From: Geobacter sp. SVR | GTDB lineage: Bacteria > Desulfobacterota > Desulfuromonadia > Geobacterales > Pseudopelobacteraceae | Length of the DNA stretch: 64,000 bases | Reading direction: 5' to 3' | Assembly: GCF_016865365.1 (NCBI RefSeq) | Contig: NZ_AP024469.1 | Location: 2,324,501 to 2,388,500 of the forward strand | Shown: piece by piece, positions 26,974-36,166 of the stretch | Layout: each line of letters begins with the position of its first letter | How positions within the stretch are numbered: the first letter of the stretch is position 1 | Program-made: the position numbers and the translations under genes | The notes under the pieces: generated by a model | Seen by the model: only the letters and a program-made list of their open reading frames with translations | The model's database searches: none | Told to the model about the DNA's origin: nothing

Positions 26974-27780
26974 ATGACCGGCATTATCCGCACCGCATGT
27001 CTCTGTATTCTGTGTCTGGTTGGCTTGTGTATTGTCACCCCTGCGGTTGAAGCGAAGGAGAAAAAAGGCGGGGCAGCCGTGCGGTCCACGTCGAAAAACA
27101 CCGCACGGCAGTCACCCCGCAAAGAGCGGGGGCGCACTACAAAAGGGAAAGAGGGGAAAACGTCGCTGGCGCAATCCCACCGGCAGCGGAGCGGTAAACC
27201 GCGGCGCACTCCGGAGCGGGATACTAAAAAACGCTCGGCAAAAAAACCGGCGGAAAAGCTGATCTCGTTACAAGCCCGGCAGGGGGAACTCAAGCCGGCG
27301 CGGGTTTCGATAACGGAGCGGCTTGCCCCCCAGGAAGTACCGGAAGAGATTCTCACGGCTGAGCTTGGGGACGAGGTGCGGCCCCTGGAAGAGGCTGCCT
27401 TCCGTCTGGTCGGTACCCGCTACCGGTTCGGCGGTAACAGCGTCAGGGGCATGGACTGCTCGGCCTTTGTACAGCGGGTCTATTCAGGCCTGAAAATACC
27501 GATACCGCGCACCGCCCGGGAGCAGTTCGGCATCGGTACGGAAATACCGCCGGACGAGGTGAAGAAAGGGGATCTGGTATTTTTCCATACCTATGCCCGC
27601 TATCCCTCCCATGTTGCCATTTACCTGGGGGACAACCGCATGATCCATGCCTCGTCCGGAAGCGGCCGCGTCGTGATCTCCAACATGGATACCCCCTATT
27701 ACCGCAGCAGATACGTGGGGGCGCGGCGGTTGCCGGCTGCAGAAGGGGAGCCGCTGCCGCAACTGCTGGCAGGGTTGTAG
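26974..27780 (+). CDS. Secreted NlpC/P60 peptidoglycan endopeptidase
   Basis: A 268-residue exported cell-wall hydrolase. The signal peptide is residues about 1-27. A very basic Lys/Arg/Ser/Thr-rich linker (about 28-95) probably binds wall polymers. The NlpC/P60 domain has Cys162 (GMDCSAF), His213 (YPSHVAIYLG) and His225 (MIHAS). It should cut peptide stems of peptidoglycan. AAGGAG lies upstream of ATG 26974. Expression is predicted to need the two riboswitches upstream to be in the ligand-bound state. Confidence 0.92.
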   Translation: MTGIIRTACLCILCLVGLCIVTPAVEAKEKKGGAAVRSTSKNTARQSPRKERGRTTKGKEGKTSLAQSHRQRSGKPRRTPERDTKKRSAKKPAEKLISLQARQGELKPARVSITERLAPQEVPEEILTAELGDEVRPLEEAAFRLVGTRYRFGGNSVRGMDCSAFVQRVYSGLKIPIPRTAREQFGIGTEIPPDEVKKGDLVFFHTYARYPSHVAIYLGDNRMIHASSGSGRVVISNMDTPYYRSRYVGARRLPAAEGEPLPQLLAGL

Positions 27781-27842
27781 GCGTTGCAATGTCCGGGCAA
27801 TGCCGTTTTCTTATGGTACCATGTACCGATGAGGAGCAGGCC

Positions 27843-28319
27843 ATGCCGAAAAAGAGCGCCGGGATACTGATGTACCGCTTCAGGAATGAGCAATTGGAGG
27901 TATTCCTGGTCCATCCGGGGGGACCGTTCTGGGCGAAGAAGGATGCAGGCAGTTGGTCGATCCCCAAGGGGGAATACGGGGCCGGGGAGGATGCTCTCGC
28001 GGTTGCCAGACGGGAATTCCGGGAGGAGACCGGCTTCGAGGTGCAGGGCTTGTTTCTGGAACTTGGGACGGTACGCCAGCCCGGGGGGAAGCTGGTAACG
28101 GCCTGGGCAGTTCAGGGGGAGTGCGATCCGGCCGGCATCAGGAGCAATTGCTTCGTACTGGAATGGCCCCCTGGAACGGGAATCTCAAAGGAGTTTCCCG
28201 AGGTTGACCGGGCGGAGTGGTTCACGATAGCCGTGGCCGGGGAGAAACTGCTCACAGGGCAGGTCCCCCTTCTCGACCGGCTGTGTGACGCATTGAAATG
28301 GCGAAGATGGGAACGGTGA
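27843..28319 (+). CDS. NUDIX hydrolase
   Basis: A 158-residue NUDIX protein of the bis(nucleosyl)-tetraphosphatase-like group. The Nudix box runs from GEYGAGED to REFREETGFE with the catalytic REFxEE. The family's WSIPKGE motif precedes it. The start at ATG 27843 has GAGGAGC about eight bases upstream. It follows the NlpC/P60 gene by 62 bp. The substrate is not deducible. Confidence 0.9.
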   Translation: MPKKSAGILMYRFRNEQLEVFLVHPGGPFWAKKDAGSWSIPKGEYGAGEDALAVARREFREETGFEVQGLFLELGTVRQPGGKLVTAWAVQGECDPAGIRSNCFVLEWPPGTGISKEFPEVDRAEWFTIAVAGEKLLTGQVPLLDRLCDALKWRRWER

Positions 28320-28407
28320 GAAAAGGGTGGGGCAAACATCTGTCCGGATGAGCTATCTTCACATTTGAGGACACACCTTATATCCTAACGGACCAGGAGG
28401 GTGTGTC

Positions 28408-28707
28408 ATGAGAATGAACCGAAAATACGATGCCGAGTTTAAAGCTGAAGCGGTGAAGCTGGTTTTGGAAGACAACCGCACCATTCGCGAAGTTGAAAGC
28501 AGTCTCGGGATCACGCATGGAGTCTTAAAAGGATGGATCCGGAAACACCGTGACCAGCAGGATCCGGCTATAGCCAGTCAAATATCTGCCGAAGCAGAGC
28601 TTAAGCAACTCCGCAAAGAGAACGAGCAACTCCGTCGGGAGCGTGAAATCCTAAAAAAAGCTGTGGCCATCTTCTCAACGGATCCGCATCGTTATTCGGG
28701 TTCATAA
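28408..28707 (+). CDS. IS3-family OrfA
   Basis: A 99-residue HTH protein with a leucine-zipper-like end, which binds the IS ends. HTH: FKAEAVKLVLEDNRTIREVE then GITHGVLKGWIRKH. The heptad region is AELKQLRKENEQLRRERE. An A7G run at 28653-28660 is the likely -1 slippage site that yields the OrfAB transposase. GGAGG lies upstream of the start. Confidence 0.93.
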   Translation: MRMNRKYDAEFKAEAVKLVLEDNRTIREVESSLGITHGVLKGWIRKHRDQQDPAIASQISAEAELKQLRKENEQLRREREILKKAVAIFSTDPHRYSGS

Positions 28708-28730
28708 CCGAGCACCGCTCCGAATTCGGA

Positions 28731-29558
28731 GTGAAGGAGATGTGCCGAGTTCTGGGAGTGACTCGGAGTTGGTACTACGCCCATGCGGCCGGCCGAGTAA
28801 CGAATCGGCAGCGCGAAGACCAGGCGTTGTTGCCAACGATCAAATCAGCCTTCGAAGAGAGCGACAAAACATATGGCGCGAAACGGATTACCCATAACCT
28901 ACGGCAGTTAGGGCGGCGCGTCGGTAAAAACCGCATCTGGCGCCTGATGCGAGAAAATGGCCTTAAAGTCAAGACGACGCGGAAGTTCAAGGTTACAACG
29001 AATTCAGATCACAAGCGTCCTGTAGCGGACAATCTGGTGAAGCGTCAATTCTCCGCTGACGCTCCCAATCGGCTCTGGACCGGCGACATAACGTACATTG
29101 AAACGGTCCAGGGCTGGCTGTACTTGGCAGTGGTCCTCGATGTATTCTCCCGCCGGATCGTGGGCTGGAGCATGAACAAACGCATGACGGATGATCTTGT
29201 TATAGCTGCCCTTACCAATGCGATAGTCAGGCGTCGGCCGTCACCAGGATTCATCTTTCACACGGATCGTGGTTCGCAATATTGCAGCAAACGGTTTCGT
29301 GCCGTGGTCGGGAAAGCAGCTGGCATCCAAAGCATGAGCGGAACCGGATGCTGCTATGACAATGCAATTACGGAGACCTTTTTCTCCACATTGAAGAGAG
29401 AACTGATTTACCACTGCTCCTTCACGACCCGGCAAGAAGCACAGAGCCGGATATTTCGTTACATCGAAGGTTTCTACAACCGCAAGAGGATTCACTCTGC
29501 GATTGGCTATCTCACTCCTGAACAGTTTGAGCAGCAGGAGCTAAAGATGGCAGCATAG
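28731..29558 (+). CDS. IS3-family OrfB (DDE transposase)
   Basis: A 275-residue catalytic part read from GTG 28731, or as a fusion to OrfA by -1 frameshift; the frame is open back to the A run. The RNase-H fold rve domain has the DDE triad: WTGDITYIE, FHTDRGSQY and NAITETFFSTLKRE. The preceding HTH_21 segment is intact. Confidence 0.95.
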   Translation: MKEMCRVLGVTRSWYYAHAAGRVTNRQREDQALLPTIKSAFEESDKTYGAKRITHNLRQLGRRVGKNRIWRLMRENGLKVKTTRKFKVTTNSDHKRPVADNLVKRQFSADAPNRLWTGDITYIETVQGWLYLAVVLDVFSRRIVGWSMNKRMTDDLVIAALTNAIVRRRPSPGFIFHTDRGSQYCSKRFRAVVGKAAGIQSMSGTGCCYDNAITETFFSTLKRELIYHCSFTTRQEAQSRIFRYIEGFYNRKRIHSAIGYLTPEQFEQQELKMAA

Positions 29559-29597
29559 AATTTTGAGTGTGTCCTCTATTGCGAAGACAGGTCAGGA

Positions 29598-30149
29598 TCA
29601 GAACGCCTTCCCTTCATTAATGGCCGCCGGTATCAGTTCCAGGACCTCCTCTCCGTTCAAACGGCCCCGTTCCAGGAGGGCATCGGCCACTCTGCGGATC
29701 GTTTCCCATATGCCGCTGTCAAAGTAGTGTTTGAGCGCCCCGCCGATATCAATGATCACGCTCTGGATCTCCCCGTCCGAAAGTCCCTCCGAATGAAGCA
29801 GGGCATGGTAGCTGTCGATGTCGTGGGCAGCCTGCTCCCGCAACTGCGGCAGCAGCGGCCCCAGATCGATGCCGCTGCGGAACAGGTTTTCGCACTCGGC
29901 GAAGAAGCCGCTGTAGGCGATCAGGCCGTTTTCGAATACCGTGGTCTGCATGCGGTGGAAACGGACCCCTCCGGTGAGGCCGTGGACCGTGACATTCAGT
30001 TCGTCGTAGGCCTCATCGATGTCCACGGCCGTGTCGCTGATGAACACCTCCTCAACGATGCCCCGACGGACCATGGTGGCCACGACGGTATGTGCGGCCT
30101 CGTGTATGGCAGACTGTTCGCGCTTTGAGGGGACCGCTTCCTCGTGCAT
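29598..30149 (-). CDS. Stand-alone M41-like metallopeptidase domain
   Basis: A 183-residue protein with the zinc motif HEAAH (residues 16-20, SAIHEAAHTVVATMV), as at the start of the FtsH peptidase domain, but with no AAA module or transmembrane part. A downstream acidic region (FAECENLFRSG) may supply the third ligand. ATG 30149 has GGAGGAATA upstream, within the end of the preceding gene. Whether it cleaves protein is unknown. It is coupled to the hypothetical gene at 30154-30501. Confidence 0.65.
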   Translation of the reverse strand: MHEEAVPSKREQSAIHEAAHTVVATMVRRGIVEEVFISDTAVDIDEAYDELNVTVHGLTGGVRFHRMQTTVFENGLIAYSGFFAECENLFRSGIDLGPLLPQLREQAAHDIDSYHALLHSEGLSDGEIQSVIIDIGGALKHYFDSGIWETIRRVADALLERGRLNGEEVLELIPAAINEGKAF

Positions 30150-30153
30150 GCGG

Positions 30154-30501
30154 CTATTCCTCCTCCCGCCGGGAGACGAAATACTGCCGGAAAATCTGTT
30201 TGGGATCGTTTTCCACATCCAGCGATTCGGCGTTGCTGCTGGCAAGATAGAACATCACCGTAACCAGCATTTCCATGCCATGCTCCCGGATGATGCCTTC
30301 AATGACCGAGCGCTTGGCCTCGCTGAAGGCGTTCAGCATGGTGGCTATCTGTTCCGGGTTGGCATCCATGTGGGACCCCATGAATACCCCCCCCCCTTTG
30401 ATACCGACGAAAACCGCTGCCGATCCTATCTCCGCATCCTCGGGAACAGCGGCCAGAAGTTTTGCCATTGCCATTGAACAGGTCAGTTCGCCTTTTTTCA
30501 T
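30154..30501 (-). CDS. Hypothetical protein linked to the M41-like gene
   Basis: A 115-residue soluble protein, family not recognised. It has a small hydrophobic patch (AAVFVGIKGGGVFMGSHMD) and an otherwise helical composition. The start at 30501 follows GGAGGC. The next gene's ribosome site lies in its last codons and the two are 4 bp apart, so they form an operon. Confidence 0.6.
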   Translation of the reverse strand: MKKGELTCSMAMAKLLAAVPEDAEIGSAAVFVGIKGGGVFMGSHMDANPEQIATMLNAFSEAKRSVIEGIIREHGMEMLVTVMFYLASSNAESLDVENDPKQIFRQYFVSRREEE

Positions 30502-30826
30502 GGCCCGCCTCCTTCCAGTAATTCTTTTTATTATATCCCAGGATATGCACATGCTACAAGTAGCTGAAATACCGGGGTAATTGAGGGTGGAGATGTTCCC
30601 GGTATCGACGGACTGCCTGCCGAAAAGGGGCGTTTCCACAGCTTACCCGCCTATCCGGCAGGATTTCCCGTGTGAGGTATACGGCTACCTGTAATTATAG
30701 AGGGTGATGCAATATCCGCAACGGAAGGCCATCAGCAATTGCAGAACGGTATTCCGCGCGACCTTCCTTTTTCCCCGAATCTGCTAAAGTATTAGACAGG
30801 TACGTTCGATACCGGGAGGGCCTGCC
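30502..30826. other. 325-bp divergent intergenic region
   Basis: Lies between the minus-strand pair and asmA on the plus strand, so it should hold both promoters. No ORF, repeat or clear operator was recognised. Confidence 0.5.
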
Positions 30827-32809
30827 ATGAAGAAGCCGATCAGGATAGCCGGAATCGTTTGCGCGGTAGTGGCGGCGCTGCTGTTGGGGATGTTTGTAGT
30901 GGCCAAAGTCGTCATAACTCCCGAGCGTGTCAAAGCGACGCTGACCGAAGCCGCGGAGAGAAGACTGCACCGTCCGGTACGGATAGGGGAGATCGATGTG
31001 CGCATCTTCTCCGGAATTGTCGTACAAGGGCTGACCATCATGGAAAAGGATGGGGCGCAGACATTCGTGAAGGTGGAACAGGTCAAGCTCAACTACCAGT
31101 TCTGGCCGTTGTTCTCGAAGCGGATCGTGGTGGATGAGATCCGGCTCGACGCCCCCCACATCAGGGTGGTGCGCATGCCGGACAACAGTTTCAATTACTC
31201 CGATATCATGGCCGAAAAGCCGACGGCACCACCGGAGAAACCGAAGCAAAAAGGGGGGATCGATCTGCTGGTATCCAAGGCATCCCTCTCCAAAGGTGAA
31301 GTGTCATACGAAGACCGTACCGGAAAATTCGGCTCTCCCTTTGTCTACACCATCAGGGATATCGAATTTTCAGCCAAAGACATCGCCCCGGAAAAACCCC
31401 TCCCCTTCAGCGCCGGTGCCGGCATCCCCGGGGCCCGGCTGGAGGCGGAGGGCACCTTAACCGGTGCCGCAACAAAACCGGCTATCGATGCCGTTATCCG
31501 CGTGGCAGAGGGGGATCTGAAGAAACTGATCGCCGGCCTGCCGGCCGGACTTGCCGCCAAGGCAAAAGGCTACGATCCCGGCGGAGTCATCAAAGCCAGA
31601 CTGCATTGTGCCGGGCCGGTGGCGGCACCGAAAGGGCTGCTCAAGGATGGGGAGCTTCAACTGGAAAACGTCCAGGTTTCGGCAGCAGGTCAGCGTCCGT
31701 CTCTGACAGGAAAACTGGAGCTGAAGGGAGATGCCCTCTCGTCGCGGGACCTGGTGTTGAACATGGGGGCGAACAAGCTGCAGATTGCCCTGGCCGTGAC
31801 GCACCTCTCTGCCAAGCCGGTTTCGATCACGAGCGAGATCAAGGCCGAACGCCTTGACCTGGCGCCGGTGACGGCCAAGCAGGAGCCGACCTCGCCGGCC
31901 GGTGGGGCCGCAGCAAAACCGGAGCCGGGACCGCTCGACCTGCCGGTTCGGGCGTCCGGGACGGTGCAACTGGGGCAGGTACTGTACAAGGGAGTGACGG
32001 TCAGCAACGTTCTGCTGAAGTATCGATTGATCGACAACATTCTGACTATCGATCAGTTTTCCGGAAATGCCGCGGGCGGCACCTTTGCGGACACGGCCAG
32101 GATCGATCTGCGCCAAAATGGATTCGGATGGTCGACCCGGCTGACCGTGCGGGGGATGCAGGCCGAGCAGCTCGCTGCCGCCTTTGCACCGAAAGCGTCC
32201 GGCACCTTGTACGGGAAACTCGCCCTGAACGCCGAACTGGCCGGTATGGGAACTTCGTCTGCTGCGATAAGGAAAAGCCTGGGCGGCCGGGGAGACTTCA
32301 AATTTACCGAAGGCAGGTTGACCGGGCCGGGGCTGGTGCAGCATCTGGCGCTGTTCCTGAACCTGGAGCAACTGCGCTCGATTGCATTCGACACCTTCTC
32401 CGGAACGTTCCGGATCGAAAGCGGCAGGGCCAGGATCGAGAGCGGCATATCCGGTCGGGATGTTCAGATCACCCAGAAGGGGACAGCCGGGCTGGATGGA
32501 AGCCTGGACCTGTCACTGGTCACGCGCCTTTCCCCCCAGCTGACCGGCAGGGTGGCGCAGGGGGATATCAAGAGGTTTTTGACCGACGACAAAGGCTGGG
32601 GCCTGTTGCCGCTCAAGGTCGGTGGAACCGCATCATCCCCCAGATTCGGGATCGATGCATCCGTAGCGGGACAGCAGCTCAAAACCAGGGCCAGGGAAAA
32701 ACTGCAGCAGACGATCGAGGAGAAATTCCTGAAGAAGCAGGAAGGAGAACCGAAGCGCCCTGAGCAGGAGCTTCTTGAAAAGGGACTGAAGGGAATTTTC
32801 GGTAGATAG
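30827..32809 (+). CDS. AsmA-family inner-membrane protein
   Basis: A 660-residue AsmA-like protein. One N-terminal transmembrane helix lies at about residues 5-28, followed by VITPERVKATLTEAAERRLHRPV, the usual AsmA entry. The long beta-rich body and C-terminal AsmA_2 segment (LNLEQLRSIAFDTFSGTFRI) lie in the periplasm. Family members carry phospholipid between membranes. GGGAGGG lies upstream of the start. Confidence 0.85.
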   Translation: MKKPIRIAGIVCAVVAALLLGMFVVAKVVITPERVKATLTEAAERRLHRPVRIGEIDVRIFSGIVVQGLTIMEKDGAQTFVKVEQVKLNYQFWPLFSKRIVVDEIRLDAPHIRVVRMPDNSFNYSDIMAEKPTAPPEKPKQKGGIDLLVSKASLSKGEVSYEDRTGKFGSPFVYTIRDIEFSAKDIAPEKPLPFSAGAGIPGARLEAEGTLTGAATKPAIDAVIRVAEGDLKKLIAGLPAGLAAKAKGYDPGGVIKARLHCAGPVAAPKGLLKDGELQLENVQVSAAGQRPSLTGKLELKGDALSSRDLVLNMGANKLQIALAVTHLSAKPVSITSEIKAERLDLAPVTAKQEPTSPAGGAAAKPEPGPLDLPVRASGTVQLGQVLYKGVTVSNVLLKYRLIDNILTIDQFSGNAAGGTFADTARIDLRQNGFGWSTRLTVRGMQAEQLAAAFAPKASGTLYGKLALNAELAGMGTSSAAIRKSLGGRGDFKFTEGRLTGPGLVQHLALFLNLEQLRSIAFDTFSGTFRIESGRARIESGISGRDVQITQKGTAGLDGSLDLSLVTRLSPQLTGRVAQGDIKRFLTDDKGWGLLPLKVGGTASSPRFGIDASVAGQQLKTRAREKLQQTIEEKFLKKQEGEPKRPEQELLEKGLKGIFGR

Positions 32810-32852
32810 CGGCGTTTACGGATGCGCAGGCGGTTCGAGAGGACGTGCTGCC

Positions 32853-32904
32853 GCGGGACCGGTCCGGTCTTCATCGTAAAGATGAAAACACGCACCGGTC
32901 CCGC
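32853..32904. terminator. Bidirectional hairpin after asmA
   Basis: GCGGGACCGGT pairs perfectly with ACCGGTCCCGC, with an inner stem TTCATC/GATGAA. It lies between convergent genes. There is no U tract, so termination is inferred from position. Confidence 0.5.
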
Positions 32905-32918
32905 CGGATGTGAAGAAA

Positions 32919-33551
32919 TCAGCCGATAACGGACTGTACTGCCGAAAGCGCCTTGGCAGCCACTTCGTTTTCGTTCCCTTCCAGGGGGATGATGCTCAGG
33001 CTTTCGGCCGGCAATTTTGCCAGCTCCTGGTGATAGTATTTTTTCTGCAACTCTATGTCGGCGGGGGTAAAAAATCCGTTCATCCTTGCGCCGAGCTCTC
33101 TCACTGCCATTTCGGGCGCAACATCGATGAAGATGGTGTGATCGGGAGCAATTTCGCCATTGAACTGCAGACCGCGTGCGCGTGCTTCGAGACAGTTCAG
33201 GTCCTCCCGGAACCAGTCGTGGCCTTTAAGGCGCGCATACACGATCGAGGAAAGCGTAAAGTTCTTGCAGATGACCACCTTGCCTTGGGTCAGTTCCTGT
33301 CTGATGACGGAGCATGCGCGAGCCCTTGATGCGAGCTCGAAGAAGAAGTCGGGCTTGAAAATGCCATAGCGCCAGCCGCAGTCGAGTTCCTGGGCACCCA
33401 TAAGCTGTGCGCGCCCGCAATCGGGGCTGTCGATCTCGTATACCTCTCTCCCCTGGCTTACCAGTGCCGTGCGCACCTTCTCGACCACTTCCGCTATCAG
33501 TCTGCCCGAGCCATAAATGCCTTCGATGATGATCAGTTTGCCTGGCGTCAT
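32919..33551 (-). CDS. Thymidylate-kinase-like protein with degenerate P-loop
   Basis: A 210-residue protein resembling dTMP kinase: LIIIEGIYGSGRLIAEVV at the N terminus, then an EIDSPDCG segment and a LID-like region. The Walker A lysine and following serine/threonine of GxxGxGK(S/T) are replaced (GIYGSGRL), so ATP phosphoryl transfer in the normal way is unlikely. It may be a non-enzymatic or altered relative. ATG 33551 has AAGGAGGG upstream. Confidence 0.7.
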   Translation of the reverse strand: MTPGKLIIIEGIYGSGRLIAEVVEKVRTALVSQGREVYEIDSPDCGRAQLMGAQELDCGWRYGIFKPDFFFELASRARACSVIRQELTQGKVVICKNFTLSSIVYARLKGHDWFREDLNCLEARARGLQFNGEIAPDHTIFIDVAPEMAVRELGARMNGFFTPADIELQKKYYHQELAKLPAESLSIIPLEGNENEVAAKALSAVQSVIG

Positions 33552-33654
33552 GCGACCCTCCTTGAAGTTGTATACGTACATTAAATTACTCCGAAATGTC
33601 TTGCTTGGCTACATATAATTTAGAGGCTGCTCGGGCACCGGCCGGTCCGGACGC

Positions 33655-35436
33655 TCATTGCAGAGCGGCCTCCACCCGGTTGCGGCCATTGCGTTTGGCT
33701 TCGTACAATGCGGCGTCCGAGATCTTGATCAGGGTGGTCGCATCCAGCCTCCCGTCTCGGCAACTGTGGGCCACGCCGAGGCTGATCGTGATCGATATGT
33801 CCGCTTCCTGGGTCCGGATCAGGCTCCGGTCGACGCCGGAGCGGATCCTTTCCGCAAAGGAAAGCGCGCAGGTTCGGTTGCATTCGGGCAGAATCAGCAG
33901 AAATTCCTCGCCGCCGTAACGTCCGACAAAATCGTAGGAGCGGACATTGGACCTGATTTTCTGCGCGGTCTGCCGGAGCACCTCATCTCCGGACATATGC
34001 CCATAGGTGTCGTTGACCTGTTTGAAAAAGTCGATGTCTGCCATGATCGTACTCACGCAGGAGCCATCCCTTTCGGCCCGGGCCAGCTCGTGGTTCAGAA
34101 TCTCGATGATCTCCTCATGGTTCCAGAGGCCGGTCAGAGCATCGTGGGTGGCTTTTATCTCCAGTTCGGCTGCCTTGGCCGCCAGCTCGCGATTGAGGGA
34201 CACTATCTCCAGTTCAGCCCGTTTCTGAGCGCTTATGTCGCGCATCGTAAGAACCGCCAGCATCGCCTTGCCTTCCCGGTCATGGGCGACGGTGCCGTTG
34301 TAGCAAAAGGGGCGTGGATGGGTAGCCCCCTTACGGCGAACGTACATTTCGTAGTCGACGAATTGTTCCTTGCGCAGAGCGCGGGCCAGCGGCCATTTCT
34401 CCAACGGCACCGGCTCGCCGGCAGTGTCCAGCAGCTCGAACTGTCCATGGTATTCAAGCAGCGTTTGGCGCGCCTGTCGAATCGCTTCCAGGCCATGAAA
34501 GCCGAGGGCCGCCCGATTCATGGTCAGGATGCGCCCCTCCAGATCCGAGATGATGACCCCCTCGTTGATGCTTTCCAGAACAGCCTCAAGCTGGAGTCTC
34601 CAGCGCTCGCGTTCCTGTTCCGCTTTCTTTTGCTCGGTAACATCCCTGGTCAGGGTCAGCAGGCATTCCTGCCCCCGAATAGTGACCAGTACCGTAGATA
34701 CGAGACCGATAATGCTTCTGCCGTACCTGTCGCGCAGACGGAGTTCCAGGTTCCGTATGGTTCCTTTCTGTTGCAGGATCGCTATCTGTCTGTCTCGCTC
34801 GGCCGGATCTCCCCATATGCCGAGTTCCTGTACGGTGCTTCCGACAATTTCATCACGGCGGTAGTGCAGGGTAGATAAAAGGGTCTCGTTGACATCCAGA
34901 TACCTTCCCTCCAGTGTGCTGATCAGAAACATCGATGGCGCCGCCTGAAAGGCCTTTGAAAATTTTTCCTCGGATTCCCGCAGTGATTCCTCGGTCTGCT
35001 TGCGCTCGGTGATGTCCATGGCAATACCGGACATGCTGGTCGGCCGGCCTTCCCCGTCGTAAAAGCCCCGTCCTTTGCCCATTACCCAGCGCAGGCTGCC
35101 GTCTGCCTGCATGATCCGCATCTCGACCATATAATCGGTCCGCTCCCGCAACGAGCCCTGAACGGCATCATCGACGCGCTGGCGGTCTTCCGGGCTGATT
35201 CTCTTCAGGAAACCCTCGTAGGAAAGTGCTTCATCGTCCCTATAACCGTACAATTGTCCGCATCTGGCATCCCAGTTCACCCTGTTATTGATCAGGTCCC
35301 AATGCCAGATGCCGATATCCGCTGCCTGAACGGCAAACTGAAGCATTTCCAGGGAAGCATGGGCTGCGCACCTGCTGCTCGGGCTCTGATTAACTGGTTG
35401 ATGGTCGGCTGTATCATCCATGCTGCGCTCCGCCAC
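33655..35436 (-). CDS. PAS-PAS-PAS-GGDEF diguanylate cyclase
   Basis: A 593-residue sensor with no transmembrane segment. Three PAS/PAC units (about residues 30-150, 155-270 and 285-410) are followed by a GGDEF domain with the active loop GRYGGEEF and metal site ADIDFFKQVND. An RxxD inhibitory site (RSYD) lies five residues before the loop. The residue equivalent to PleD Asp344 is still aspartate (GDEVL), so this is a canonical c-di-GMP synthase and not the Hypr type that makes cGAMP. ATG 35421 is an alternative start. Confidence 0.92.
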   Translation of the reverse strand: MAERSMDDTADHQPVNQSPSSRCAAHASLEMLQFAVQAADIGIWHWDLINNRVNWDARCGQLYGYRDDEALSYEGFLKRISPEDRQRVDDAVQGSLRERTDYMVEMRIMQADGSLRWVMGKGRGFYDGEGRPTSMSGIAMDITERKQTEESLRESEEKFSKAFQAAPSMFLISTLEGRYLDVNETLLSTLHYRRDEIVGSTVQELGIWGDPAERDRQIAILQQKGTIRNLELRLRDRYGRSIIGLVSTVLVTIRGQECLLTLTRDVTEQKKAEQERERWRLQLEAVLESINEGVIISDLEGRILTMNRAALGFHGLEAIRQARQTLLEYHGQFELLDTAGEPVPLEKWPLARALRKEQFVDYEMYVRRKGATHPRPFCYNGTVAHDREGKAMLAVLTMRDISAQKRAELEIVSLNRELAAKAAELEIKATHDALTGLWNHEEIIEILNHELARAERDGSCVSTIMADIDFFKQVNDTYGHMSGDEVLRQTAQKIRSNVRSYDFVGRYGGEEFLLILPECNRTCALSFAERIRSGVDRSLIRTQEADISITISLGVAHSCRDGRLDATTLIKISDAALYEAKRNGRNRVEAALQ

Positions 35437-35460
35437 TCATGCCGGTTCGAGAGGCTGTCG

Positions 35461-35982
35461 TCAATCCGGCTTCCCGGTCAGATATTCCATCCCTTTGGGC
35501 CATAACCCGGTTATCTGCCTGAGCACGGCCAGCTCGCCGATATGGTAGGAGTTATGCGCCGCAGCTGTCAGGACTTCGCGAAGAATGGTGTATTCCGGGG
35601 CGTGGGGCAGGGGGGCCAGCAGGTCGCTTTCAGGATTCTGTACCAGTTGTTTCAGGGCATCCAGATCGGCCAGCACGGCTGTTACGGTCTGTTCCCATTT
35701 TTCCGGCGTGGCCTGCTCCGCCACCGGCGGCCGGTAGCCCATAGGGTAGTCGGGCGAGATGTGGTCCGGATTGCGAATGAATTCCAGAATGTCCCATTGG
35801 GCGATACGGATGTGCTCGGCAAAGTGCCAGAACGAATAAGGGGTATGGGGTGGGCACAACGCAGCCTGCTCCACGGGAAAACGGGCGACCACCTGGGCGA
35901 AATCCATGTGGGCATTGCCACCATCCAGTTGTGTCAGCAACTCCCGGCGCAGAGCCTCCTGTTTGTGACCATGGCTGTTCAT
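35461..35982 (-). CDS. DinB-superfamily metal-binding protein
   Basis: A 173-residue four-helix DinB/YfiT-like protein. Histidine ligands are in SFWHFAEHIRIAQWDIL and AAHNSYHIGELAVLRQ. Such proteins are thiol-dependent transferases or of unknown function; this is not DNA polymerase IV. Start at 35982 after GGGAGGTGC. It lies next to the GGDEF gene, 24 bp upstream of it. Confidence 0.88.
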   Translation of the reverse strand: MNSHGHKQEALRRELLTQLDGGNAHMDFAQVVARFPVEQAALCPPHTPYSFWHFAEHIRIAQWDILEFIRNPDHISPDYPMGYRPPVAEQATPEKWEQTVTAVLADLDALKQLVQNPESDLLAPLPHAPEYTILREVLTAAAHNSYHIGELAVLRQITGLWPKGMEYLTGKPD

Positions 35983-36166
35983 CGTGCACCTCCCGAAGGG
36001 ATTCCGCTTTCCTATCAAGTTTAGCAGAGAAGCGGATTGGCGCAGGCTGTTTGTCATCCTTTCTTCGCAGGCACTTTCGGCTTCCGGGCGGTTGCTGTAG
36101 AATCGACGTATGGGGGCAGACGGTGAGATGCTGCGGCAGCCGGGCCGCATTGCCCCGGAGGATCCC

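Larger units (their letters stand above)
28366..29577 (+). mobile_element. Complete IS3-family insertion sequence
   Basis: A 1,212-bp element with terminal repeats TGAGGACACAC (left) and AGAGGACACAC (right, reverse complement), flanked on both sides by the 3-bp direct repeat ATT. It carries the two IS3 reading frames joined by a -1 shift. Both frames are intact, so it may be active and fairly recent. Confidence 0.93.

Noticed and set aside
32919..33551. Functional dTMP kinase (tmk)
   Set aside because: The P-loop lysine and Ser/Thr are replaced, so normal kinase activity is not supported.
35461..35982. Second DNA polymerase IV (dinB)
   Set aside because: The DinB name here is the four-helix metal-binding superfamily; no polymerase motifs are present.
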